DNA of 7,709 nucleotides from an uncultured Rickettsiales bacterium (GTDB lineage Bacteria; Pseudomonadota; Alphaproteobacteria; Rickettsiales; Deianiraeaceae). The stretch covers positions 1-7,709 of the forward strand of contig CALCWF010000159.1 in assembly GCA_937906355.1 (NCBI GenBank), read 5' to 3'. Shown piece by piece: positions 1 to 6,482 of this stretch. Under the pieces are notes generated by a model. The model was not told where the DNA came from. It saw only the letters and a list, made by a program, of their open reading frames with translations, and ran no database searches. Position 1 is the first letter of the stretch. The number at the start of each line of letters is the position of its first letter. Both the position numbers and the translations under genes were made by a program.

Positions 1-160
1 AGTACTGATGAATTTTATTAATACTAAGTAGATCATTAGGCAAGTTAACTTTATTATAAATGGTAATATTTTCAAGTTTTTCTAACTTGCTGATAGCATA
101 GTCAAAAAGCTCTTGATCATGTTTATGAATATTATCAATTCCAATGTTTATTGTCGGCAT
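1..160 (-). pseudogene. 5'-truncated cysteine desulfurase (SufS-like) remnant, running off the left edge
   Basis: Reading the minus strand from ATG at 160 gives MPTINIGIDNIHKHDQEL and then a helix, LFDYAISKLEKLENITIY, followed by LPNDLLSINKIHQY up to the window edge. This pattern (GIDNIxKHxQEL, YAxxKL, LTIY, then a strand before a HPHD-like turn) matches the segment of SufS/NifS-type PLP cysteine desulfurases that lies well past the PLP-binding lysine. Those enzymes take sulfur from cysteine for iron-sulfur cluster assembly in the cytoplasm. The roughly 280 residues that should precede it, including that lysine, cannot be present, because secA ends only 50 bp upstream and an in-frame TGA lies at 191-193. 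I infer a fragment left by a rearrangement, not an active enzyme. The catalytic cysteine would lie beyond the window. A short re-started protein, or a chance resemblance in an unrelated gene, remains possible. No convincing Shine-Dalgarno sequence precedes the ATG. Confidence 0.55.
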
Positions 161-210
161 TTGTCTAACGATAAGAGCTATCAGAACTCCTCATTAGCCA
201 TTCTCTTCTC

Positions 211-2940
211 TTACTGCTTATCGTCTTTATCATTTATCTCGATAGAGAGATTGAATAATCTTTTTACAACAATATAGATAAAGTCGTTCATAGTCTTTTG
301 CATGAGTTTATAACTCTCAAATTTGTATTCATTGAACGGATCTGTGTGAGCGTATGCTTGTAAGTGAATACTTTCCTTTATATGATCCAGAAAATACAAA
401 TGTTCTCGCCAACACTCATCAAGCGTTTGTAGCATTACGCGTCGTTGTATCTCTGTCAACGTCTCAAAGTCTATATTAAAATACTTATTCGAGTAGACAA
501 ACAGACAATATTTATTTATGCTTTCAACGTCATAACGAACAAAATCCATTTTTGATTTTGGTATAAAATACGCGTTAGATAACAACTCTTTCAATCTCTT
601 TGGATCAACTTTATCATTCTCCGTCGCATTCGAAACTACATCGGTATTAACGTCATTCACTATCTGTTTGAAAATATTACTAATATTATTCGACTTAACA
701 AAACTCATTCGTTGTTCGTATATAATTTTGCGTTGCTCGTTTATTATATCATCGTACTTCAATAGATTTTTTCTCACTTCATAATGATACAACTCTATCT
801 TCTTCTGCGACTTATTGATTATATTATTCAGCATCGGATGATTCATAGCCTCACCGCCCTTAAAGCCGAACTTCGACAAAAAGGCATCAATTCTATCACC
901 ACCGAATATACGTAGTAGATCGTCGTGCAAAGATAAATAGAATTGAGTCTTACCCGGATCACCTTGACGACCGGAACGACCAATCAATTGATTATCAATC
1001 CTCCTACTCTCGTGTCTCTCAGAGCCGATAACGAACAAACCGCCGGCTTTCACGACGTCCTCATATTCCTTTTTATGTTTCAACCTCACCTCCTCGGCTA
1101 TTTTTTCAGCATCGACAGTAGCAACTTTCTTCAATATATTTTCCTTTGTCTTTTCATTCGTAGTCTTGTTTGCCTTTTCCAATTTTGATTGATTTTCCAA
1201 CACAGCCTTTGCAATCATTTTATCTGTTTCCTTTTGGATATTACCACCGAGCATTATATCAGTTCCACGACCAGCCATGTTTGTCGCTATCGTAACAGCA
1301 CCGAGTCTCCCAGCCTCTGCTATTATTTCCGCTTCTTTCTCGTGATGTTTTGCATTCAAAAGATTATGTTTTATCTTTGCTTTCTTCAATAACTCCGATA
1401 AAGCTTCGGACTTTTCAATACTCACCGTTCCGATCAAAACCGGTTGTCCTATCTTGTTAGCCTCTCTCACGGTCCCCACTATCGCTTCAAACTTCTCGTT
1501 TTCATTCTTGAAAACCAGATCGTCAAGATCTTGTCTGCAAACTTTTTTATTTGTAGGAACCGACACTATCGACAACTTGTAGATGTCGAAAAATTCAGCC
1601 GCCTCTGTTTTTGCGGTTCCGGTCATTCCGCTTAACTTATCATACATGCGGAAGAAATTTTGATACGTTATTGAAGCTAATGTCTGATTCTCTGGTGCTA
1701 TCTGCAAATGCTCCTTCGCTTCAATCGCCTGATGCAATCCATCGCTATAACGTCTTCCGTCCATTATTCTGCCCGTGAACTCATCAATGATCATCGCCTG
1801 TCCATCCTTCACTATATAATCAACGCCATTTTTAAATAGTGTATGTGCACGCAAAGATTGTAAAATAAAATTAAGCAAAGCGATCGAGTTAGAACTATAG
1901 AGCTCTTCTTCCTTTGGCAAAATTTGTGTCTTATGCAGTAAATCCTCAACATGAGTATTACCGCTGTCCGTCAACTGAACGTTCTTATGCTTCTCGTCAA
2001 TTTCATAGTCAGATCGTTCGAGTTGACTGACTATCTTATCAACTGCTACATAAAGTCTAGGATCGTGTGTTGTTGGACCAGAAATTATCAAAGGCGTCCT
2101 GGACTCGTCGATCAGTATGGAATCAACTTCGTCGACTATTACGAAATTAAAACCTCGATTAACAAGAACCATATCATCCAAAGTGACCTTCATGTTATCA
2201 CGTAAGTAATCAAAGCCAAGTTCGTTGTTTGTAGCATAAGTTATATCCTTCGCGTATTCTGCTTTTCTGTCCTCTTGTGGCGTACTCTCGACAACGCAAC
2301 CAACAGATAAACCTAAAAACTCGAAAACCTTTCCCATCCATTCGCTATCACGTTTAACTAGATAATCGTTGACCGTGATTATATGAACTCCACGTCCGCT
2401 TAGTGCATTAAGATAAGCAGGTAGAATCGCAACAAATGTTTTACCTTCTCCTGTTTTCATTTCAGCGATAGAACCATCATGTAAAATCATACCACCTATC
2501 AACTGAACATCGAAATGTCTCATTCCAAGCACTCTCCTTGAAGCCTCTCTCACGACAGCAAATGCCTCTGGTAAGATTTCATCTAATTCTTTTTTTATAA
2601 TTTCGCTCTCGATCTCTCTCAATTTATCGTCATTCAAAGTGCCGATGTCGTCATTATCTTTCCCTTTTTTCTTCTCTTTACACTTTTCTTTCTTATCACG
2701 ACCATCATCGTTCGTCTCGTTTTCGTCGGTATGTATAATACTATCTTTCCTTATCTTTTTACTTATAGCTATTTGAATTTTTTGTCTGAACTCATCCGTT
2801 TCTGCACGCAACTCTTCGTCGCTCAACGCTTGAATTTTTGACTCTAAACTATTAATCTCTTTGACTCTTGACTCGTACTTTTTAAGCTTACGCTTATTAG
2901 CATCGCCAAGAAAAATATCGAGTAAGTTTAGAACGCCCAT
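211..2940 (-). CDS. secA: Protein translocase ATPase SecA, with N-terminal insertion and no C-terminal zinc tail
   Basis: SecA is the cytoplasmic ATPase that pushes unfolded preproteins through the SecYEG channel. The 909-residue product starts at an ATG in the typical MxxLxxxF context. NBD1 shows RHFDVQLIGG (141-150), Walker A MKTGEGKT (161-168, lysine 167 corresponding to E. coli K108), TNNELGFDYLRDNM (237-250) and Walker B VIVDEVDS (267-274). The preprotein cross-linking domain follows, then LSGMTGTA (436-443). NBD2 carries NMAGRGTDIMLGGN (554-567) and QLIGRSGRQGDPG (651-663). The helical scaffold and wing end near 900. Two features are odd. About 60 Lys/Asp/Glu-rich residues (roughly 58-116) are inserted between EFRQKI and LDEILPEAFAVVREA, where most SecAs have only a few. 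The protein also stops at LSIEINDKDDKQ, without the linker and CxC...CH zinc motif that binds SecB and lipids in most proteobacteria. It lies 50 bp upstream of the sufS-like remnant on the same strand and is divergent from acpS. Identity is certain. Confidence 0.98.
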   Translation of the reverse strand: MGVLNLLDIFLGDANKRKLKKYESRVKEINSLESKIQALSDEELRAETDEFRQKIQIAISKKIRKDSIIHTDENETNDDGRDKKEKCKEKKKGKDNDDIGTLNDDKLREIESEIIKKELDEILPEAFAVVREASRRVLGMRHFDVQLIGGMILHDGSIAEMKTGEGKTFVAILPAYLNALSGRGVHIITVNDYLVKRDSEWMGKVFEFLGLSVGCVVESTPQEDRKAEYAKDITYATNNELGFDYLRDNMKVTLDDMVLVNRGFNFVIVDEVDSILIDESRTPLIISGPTTHDPRLYVAVDKIVSQLERSDYEIDEKHKNVQLTDSGNTHVEDLLHKTQILPKEEELYSSNSIALLNFILQSLRAHTLFKNGVDYIVKDGQAMIIDEFTGRIMDGRRYSDGLHQAIEAKEHLQIAPENQTLASITYQNFFRMYDKLSGMTGTAKTEAAEFFDIYKLSIVSVPTNKKVCRQDLDDLVFKNENEKFEAIVGTVREANKIGQPVLIGTVSIEKSEALSELLKKAKIKHNLLNAKHHEKEAEIIAEAGRLGAVTIATNMAGRGTDIMLGGNIQKETDKMIAKAVLENQSKLEKANKTTNEKTKENILKKVATVDAEKIAEEVRLKHKKEYEDVVKAGGLFVIGSERHESRRIDNQLIGRSGRQGDPGKTQFYLSLHDDLLRIFGGDRIDAFLSKFGFKGGEAMNHPMLNNIINKSQKKIELYHYEVRKNLLKYDDIINEQRKIIYEQRMSFVKSNNISNIFKQIVNDVNTDVVSNATENDKVDPKRLKELLSNAYFIPKSKMDFVRYDVESINKYCLFVYSNKYFNIDFETLTEIQRRVMLQTLDECWREHLYFLDHIKESIHLQAYAHTDPFNEYKFESYKLMQKTMNDFIYIVVKRLFNLSIEINDKDDKQ

Positions 2941-3006
2941 AATAATGTAAATAAGGCATATATCATTTTTTTATTTTCAAGTTATATACACACTTAACAC
3001 GAGCAA

Positions 3007-3019
3007 ATTATATAGATAG
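3007..3019 (-). promoter_or_regulatory. Candidate secA promoter -10 region within a motif shared with dnaA
   Basis: On the minus strand the spacer reads CTATCTATATAAT, which contains a perfect TATAAT (3007-3012) 66 bp upstream of the secA start codon. No good -35 hexamer lies 16-18 bp upstream. The same 12-mer CTATCTATATAA occurs in the same orientation upstream of dnaA. The rest of the 2941-3095 spacer is AT-rich. It shows no Shine-Dalgarno sequence for secA or acpS and no RNA gene. A TATTAT/TATATT stretch at 3058-3066 could serve acpS but is weak. Confidence 0.35.
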
Positions 3020-3095
3020 TTTTTATCGAGATTGCTATTTTCTGTTAGATTCTTGCTTATTATATTTACAATAGACGTAAATACTTGCTTGTATT

Positions 3096-3527
3096 GTGAT
3101 ACTCGGACATGGAATAGATATTGTTGACTCGCGACGAATAGAGAAAGCGTATAAGAAGTTTGGCAATAGATTCGTCAACAAAGTGATCTCGGATCGCGAA
3201 CTTGCTGATTTTCCAAAAAACAGCAATGATATAATTCATTTCTTAGCAAAACGCTGGGCGGTCAAAGAGGCGGTAAGTAAGGCCATTGGTTGCGGATTAA
3301 TAAATGGCTCACCTTTGCATTTCAAAGATATAATCTTATGCCATAACTATATACATATGCCGTCTATCGAGGTGACGGATAAACTTATGCACATCGTCAA
3401 TATGATGTACGATTTCAATTATATGGATTTAGATGAATTTAAAAAGAATATATCTTTTTACGTATCAACAACCGACGATGCTGGAATGAATTTTGCTAGC
3501 GTTATACTAGAAAAAGTAATATCTTAA
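3096..3527 (+). CDS. acpS: Holo-[acyl-carrier-protein] synthase (4'-phosphopantetheinyl transferase)
   Basis: AcpS moves the 4'-phosphopantetheine arm from coenzyme A onto a serine of acyl carrier protein, which makes ACP active for fatty-acid synthesis in the cytoplasm. The start is GTG at 3096; the ATT before it is not a usual start, and MILGHGIDIV begins exactly like the family (MIxGxGxDIV). Aspartate 8 and glutamate 58, the conserved Mg2+ ligands, fall at the family's standard positions. Glu58 sits in LAKRWAVKEAVSKAIG (50-65), with lysine 62 also present and Trp replacing the usual Phe in RFAxKEA. The C-terminal strand FYVSTTDDAGMNFASVILE aligns with the usual LSLSDE...AFVVLE ending. At 143 residues it is longer than the usual 120-130. 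The extra length lies around 100-122 (MMYDFNYMDLDEFKKN), and GKP before the third strand is HMP here. The gene is convergent with dnaA. A tandem TTAATTAGA pair (3524-3541) covers its stop codon and most of the gap. No Shine-Dalgarno sequence is seen. Confidence 0.95.
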   Translation: MILGHGIDIVDSRRIEKAYKKFGNRFVNKVISDRELADFPKNSNDIIHFLAKRWAVKEAVSKAIGCGLINGSPLHFKDIILCHNYIHMPSIEVTDKLMHIVNMMYDFNYMDLDEFKKNISFYVSTTDDAGMNFASVILEKVIS

Positions 3528-3544
3528 TTAGATTAATTAGACTG

Positions 3545-5020
3545 CTATTTCTTCAATTTTGACTTTATATCAGCCAACTCTGCTGGTAGTTTTTTGTCAT
3601 TCTCTAACCACGCATCTACGTGCTTGATTCCGGATATAACCGTTGAATGATTCCTATTCAAGACTCTCCCTATCTCTTGAAAATTTGCACTATTAAGTTG
3701 TCTCATTAAATACATGGCAATATCTCGTGCACGACAGACTTTTGCACATTTAATCTTAGAACTAAGATCGCACAATGATAAACCGTAATATTTCGCCACA
3801 ACGTCTATAATTTCTTCATTTGTATAAACGACCTTCTCATCAGAACGCTTCTCCAAATCGTCAGACAAAATCTGTAAAGCTAAACTTGCGTTTAGTTCGA
3901 ATTTGTGTATAGACTGCATAATCGCAAGCTTCTTAATGTAATTTTTCAACTCACGCGAATTACAATTTAGATTCACAATTAAATCTTTCACAATAGAAAT
4001 CGGAACATTCATGTTTTTCTCACATATATAATTCATCGCGATATTCGACTTCAAAGCATCTTGTTGTGTTTTTAGCTTCAACGAAACTGCATTTGATAAT
4101 ATTGTCCTAAAATCATTTCCCCTTTCAGACAATACGTTTGGTGCATTCTTAGATGTTAGAATTATATACTTCTTGTTTTCAACGGCTATTGCAACTAGTT
4201 TTCGTAGCTCGTGCAACGTGCCATTCTTTCCAACTAAATCATCGACGTCATCGATTATTATAATTTCGTTCTTCAATATATCATCTCTAAACGCAAAACT
4301 TTCTTGTTTTCGAACAGCATCAACGTATTGACGTAGAAAACTAGTTGCAGAAATACTGAAAATCTTACCACCCTTTTCGCGATAGAAATTATACATTGCA
4401 TTAACAAGATGAGTCTTACCGGTGCTTGTTTCACCGTATAAAAATATAATCGAACCTTCGCCAACGAGTTCTTTTGTGGAATAACAAACTATCGATTGAC
4501 ATACTTCCAGTGCAGTCAAATTCTCCTCAGAAGAGACAAAATTATCAAATGTTTGCTTATGTAAACGTTCATTGAAATATATAATCTCAGAAGCTGGTTT
4601 CTCTACAAAAGCCTTTTCTTGTGTCAGCTCATTCAATCTCTCCTTGCCGTCTCCATGACTGTCGACGGTTATATAATAATATTTAACTGAAACATTGGCC
4701 TTTTTCCATGTGCTATACACGATTTTACAAATACGAGAATCGTATCGTTCTCGAATTCTCTCTATATACTCCCTGTCGTCGCTTATAACAGCCAATATAT
4801 TCTTATTTACGACCGTAAATACAGCATTCTGTATATGATAAAGATACTTCCTGATACCAATATCTGATTTCAATTTTGAATGAACGAAAGCGTTAAGCTT
4901 TTGATTGATGCAAAAACTACCATCTGTTGACAATTCAGTCAACACCTCACTCGCGATAACACTATCGTTACGATAAACAACGCTGTTTCTCAGCGTAGAC
5001 ACTCTACCTATATCCCCCAT
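3545..5020 (-). CDS. dnaA: Chromosomal replication initiator protein DnaA, divergent
   Basis: DnaA is the AAA+ protein that binds DnaA boxes at oriC, melts the origin and recruits the replicative helicase. The 491-residue product has the family's four-part layout. Domain I (about 45-120) ends in a KxxxTVD-like strand. A short linker leads to QTFDNFVSSEEN (156-167), the family's TFDNFVxGxxN entry to the ATPase core. Walker A is YGETSTGKTHL (195-205), Walker B IIIIDDVDDL (253-262), and the sensor II arginine is in SRELKN (355-360). Domain IV (about 395-475) contains CRARDIAMYL, FQEIGRVL and NRNHSTV. Oddities: the fourth Walker A position is Ser instead of the usual Gly, and the DNA-contacting signature GGRDHTTV is LNRNHSTV, one residue shorter with Asp to Asn and Thr to Ser. 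The arginine-finger stretch (299-312) aligns only loosely. The start ATG is followed by GGGGAT and has no clear Shine-Dalgarno sequence. DnaA is most likely, because domain I is present; a DnaA paralogue is the alternative. Confidence 0.92.
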   Translation of the reverse strand: MGDIGRVSTLRNSVVYRNDSVIASEVLTELSTDGSFCINQKLNAFVHSKLKSDIGIRKYLYHIQNAVFTVVNKNILAVISDDREYIERIRERYDSRICKIVYSTWKKANVSVKYYYITVDSHGDGKERLNELTQEKAFVEKPASEIIYFNERLHKQTFDNFVSSEENLTALEVCQSIVCYSTKELVGEGSIIFLYGETSTGKTHLVNAMYNFYREKGGKIFSISATSFLRQYVDAVRKQESFAFRDDILKNEIIIIDDVDDLVGKNGTLHELRKLVAIAVENKKYIILTSKNAPNVLSERGNDFRTILSNAVSLKLKTQQDALKSNIAMNYICEKNMNVPISIVKDLIVNLNCNSRELKNYIKKLAIMQSIHKFELNASLALQILSDDLEKRSDEKVVYTNEEIIDVVAKYYGLSLCDLSSKIKCAKVCRARDIAMYLMRQLNSANFQEIGRVLNRNHSTVISGIKHVDAWLENDKKLPAELADIKSKLKK

Positions 5021-5128
5021 TTTATAATACTCGAAACTAAATTGACACTATAAAAAGGAAAATATAAAAAATAGGTCGTCGCTAAAAACTTGTGCTATAA
5101 GTTTGTAGACAACATTAAACTCGTGTCA

Positions 5129-5141
5129 CTTATATAGATAG
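5129..5141 (-). promoter_or_regulatory. Candidate dnaA promoter element shared with the secA leader
   Basis: On the minus strand CTATCTATATAAG contains TATAAG (5129-5134) 108 bp upstream of the dnaA start. The 12-mer is identical to the one upstream of secA, and similarity continues downstream: CACGAGTTTAATGTTG here against CTCGTGTTAAGTGTG there. No -35 match is evident at 16-18 bp. The rest of the 5021-5246 spacer is AT-rich with long A and T runs. I found no DnaA boxes in it and no gene. Confidence 0.35.
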
Positions 5142-5246
5142 AATCAAAATTTAAAATTAAAGTCTTTTTGATAAAAAAAGTAATTTTTTTTTCTTGACAC
5201 GAAACAACGACAAAAGCGACGAACAAAATTCAATCACTCTTCTTAA

Positions 5247-6308
5247 TCACTCGTTGCCACTGACGCAGACGGTTATCGCATCACGATATACTCTTTTTTG
5301 AGAATTGTTTTTTGATAAAGTTATCGGAGTCATCTTAACGACTGGTTTAATTGGATTGTCTTTCACTAATGTATTATATATCAGATTTTTGATAACGTTA
5401 ATTCGTTTATCTGATAGTTTTTTACTAAATCCGATCGCGTTTTTGTAGTATAAAATAGTGATTGTCGAGCTAGAAAAATACGTCATCTTACGTTGCAATC
5501 TCTTCACGACAATATTCATCTTATCAATCATTTTTACACTATCTGGTTCGAAGTATAGAGCATTGCAGTATAGACCTTTTCTGTAAAACGAACAGCTCTC
5601 ACAGCTTGTAGCTCTATTGTTTAAAATTAAGTTCTCCTTCGTCGTCATCGTGAATAAATTGTAGCCCTGAGATAGAAGTGAAAGTCGCATCGCCTTCATA
5701 TTGTCTAATAGACGATCTCTGCACCGTTCTAAACGCTCATTAGAATTCCCCTCCTCAAAGGCCTCGAGCCAGCAATCAAACGCTATATAACTATCAGCAA
5801 GGACGACGCCGTCGTTTGAGTTTATTATAGAGTTGATAGATACATTTCTCAACTGTTCACGAGCGACGAGAAATTGTTCTATATCGTCAGGTATTATACC
5901 AAATGAGTATGGATTCGCGGGAATAATTATCTTATAGTTCTTTATCTTCATTGCCTTGGTTTTGAAGTAGTAAGCGTCAATATAGTCGTTATTGTTGTAT
6001 CTGTCTTGTGCGAAATTAATATAGTTAGCCTGCAACGTTCCAGCAAAATCGAACTCACTGCCATCTGCCATTTTCGATACGCTATTATTATTCTCTCTCT
6101 CAGGGAGATTATTCTTTTTGTTCTTCTGATTCACGTCATTAACATCATTGACGTCGTTAACGTCATCGAACTCTTGCTTCACACTGTAAGCAAAACCAGC
6201 GTAATCATCTGCATGTGCGAGACTGCCTATATTAACACCAGCATTGCAAAACGAGAAAGTGATTAAAGACGACAGAAAAAATAAAACAACTCTCATACAA
6301 TGATGCAT
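5247..6308 (-). CDS. Secreted OmpA-family envelope protein with paired-cysteine N-terminal domain
   Basis: The 353-residue product begins with a signal peptide: basic Arg6, a hydrophobic core VVLFFLSSLITFSF (7-20), and a probable signal peptidase I site after CNA (21-23). Met5 (codon at 6294-6296) gives a tidier n-region and may be the real start. A low-complexity Asp/Val/Asn linker follows (48-75). Residues 93-210 resemble the helical domain that precedes OmpA domains in alphaproteobacterial envelope proteins: YIDAYYFKTKAM, then FDCWLE (C179) and ERCRDR (C196), a likely disulfide pair. Three more cysteines lie at 236, 239 and 248. The C-terminal 250-350 fits a degraded OmpA/peptidoglycan-binding fold: ALYFEPDSVKM, KLSDKRINVIKNL (the ligand-binding Arg kept), and a final RVYRDAITVCV strand. 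The usual TDxxG loop is replaced by YYKNAIG, so peptidoglycan binding may be weak or lost. There is no lipobox at Cys21, so a periplasmic or peripheral outer-membrane location is inferred. The fold assignment rests on remembered family patterns and is moderate. Confidence 0.65.
   Translation of the reverse strand: MHHCMRVVLFFLSSLITFSFCNAGVNIGSLAHADDYAGFAYSVKQEFDDVNDVNDVNDVNQKNKKNNLPERENNNSVSKMADGSEFDFAGTLQANYINFAQDRYNNNDYIDAYYFKTKAMKIKNYKIIIPANPYSFGIIPDDIEQFLVAREQLRNVSINSIINSNDGVVLADSYIAFDCWLEAFEEGNSNERLERCRDRLLDNMKAMRLSLLSQGYNLFTMTTKENLILNNRATSCESCSFYRKGLYCNALYFEPDSVKMIDKMNIVVKRLQRKMTYFSSSTITILYYKNAIGFSKKLSDKRINVIKNLIYNTLVKDNPIKPVVKMTPITLSKNNSQKRVYRDAITVCVSGNE
6131..6166 (-). repeat. Four 9-bp degenerate repeats coding (Val-Asn-Asp)n
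   Basis: Four consecutive 9-bp units, tCACGTCAT, TAACATCAT, TGACGTCGT and TAACGTCAT on the plus strand, encode the VNDVNDVNDVN tract in the linker of the OmpA-like protein, just after the signal peptide region. The units differ by one to three bases, mostly without changing the amino acids. Confidence 0.85.
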
Positions 6309-6385
6309 GAAAATAGCAACTACTTACATTAAAAGCAAGAAAAACAAGTAGCATCTATCGACGCAGATCGAATAGAAATACAAAC

Positions 6386-6409
6386 GACAAAACGAAAGAC
6401 AAAACGAAA
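6386..6409 (+). repeat. Perfect 12-bp tandem duplication
   Basis: GACAAAACGAAA occurs twice head to tail (6386-6397 and 6398-6409) in the spacer between the OmpA-like gene and the methyltransferase gene. It is the first of three short tandem-repeat blocks in this spacer. Confidence 0.8.
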
Positions 6410-6416
6410 ATCGACG

Positions 6417-6448
6417 AAATGATGAAATGATTAAATGATTAAATAATG
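6417..6448 (+). repeat. Four 8-bp tandem repeats (AAATGATT-like)
   Basis: Units AAATGATG, AAATGATT, AAATGATT and AAATAATG follow one another without gaps. The two central copies are identical. They lie between the 12-bp and 15-bp repeat blocks and have no reading frame of note. Confidence 0.75.
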
Positions 6449-6452
6449 AAAC

Positions 6453-6482
6453 GACAGAATAGAATTAGACAGAATAGAATCA
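6453..6482 (+). repeat. 15-bp direct repeat spanning the methyltransferase stop codon
   Basis: GACAGAATAGAATTA (6453-6467) is followed directly by GACAGAATAGAATCA (6468-6482), with one mismatch. The last three bases of the second copy are the TGA stop of the minus-strand methyltransferase. The matching bases of the first copy give an in-frame TAA, so the duplication has put two stops in a row. Confidence 0.8.

Noticed and set aside
943..2205. Several open frames of 60-84 codons on the plus strand inside secA
   Set aside because: They lie opposite a well-conserved SecA reading frame, show no known motifs and have no start signals; they are shadows of the real gene.
3385..3393. TTATGCACA, a match to the DnaA-box consensus TTATNCACA
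   Set aside because: It is the only one I found, lies inside acpS coding sequence and has no neighbours, so it fits chance rather than an origin. The local DnaA may also not read the standard box.
3524..3541. TTAATTAGA tandem pair between acpS and dnaA as a two-way terminator
   Set aside because: It is a short, purely AT-rich direct repeat with no stable stem, and the stop codons explain much of it.
5042..5068. TTGACA followed by TATAAA on the plus strand, a promoter look-alike
   Set aside because: The spacer is only 15 bp and no plus-strand gene lies downstream. A second TTGACA at 5194 has no -10 partner.
5164..5190. CTTTTT/AAAAAG hairpin followed by a T-run
   Set aside because: The stem has only one G-C pair. 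The T-run is on the plus strand, where no gene ends, and the minus-strand side lacks a T-run directly after the stem.
6240..6260. Lipoprotein signal at Cys21 of the OmpA-like protein
   Set aside because: The residues before the cysteine are FSF, and the -1 position is not Gly, Ala or Ser, so it is not a lipobox; a signal peptidase I site fits better.
6006..6266. 86-codon plus-strand frame opposite the OmpA-like gene
   Set aside because: It overlaps the signal peptide and repeat linker of the minus-strand gene, and its repeated VINI-like stretch is only the antisense of the VND repeats.
6386..6482. CRISPR array in the repeat-rich spacer
   Set aside because: The repeats are 8-15 bp, directly abutting and without unique spacers; no cas gene is visible.
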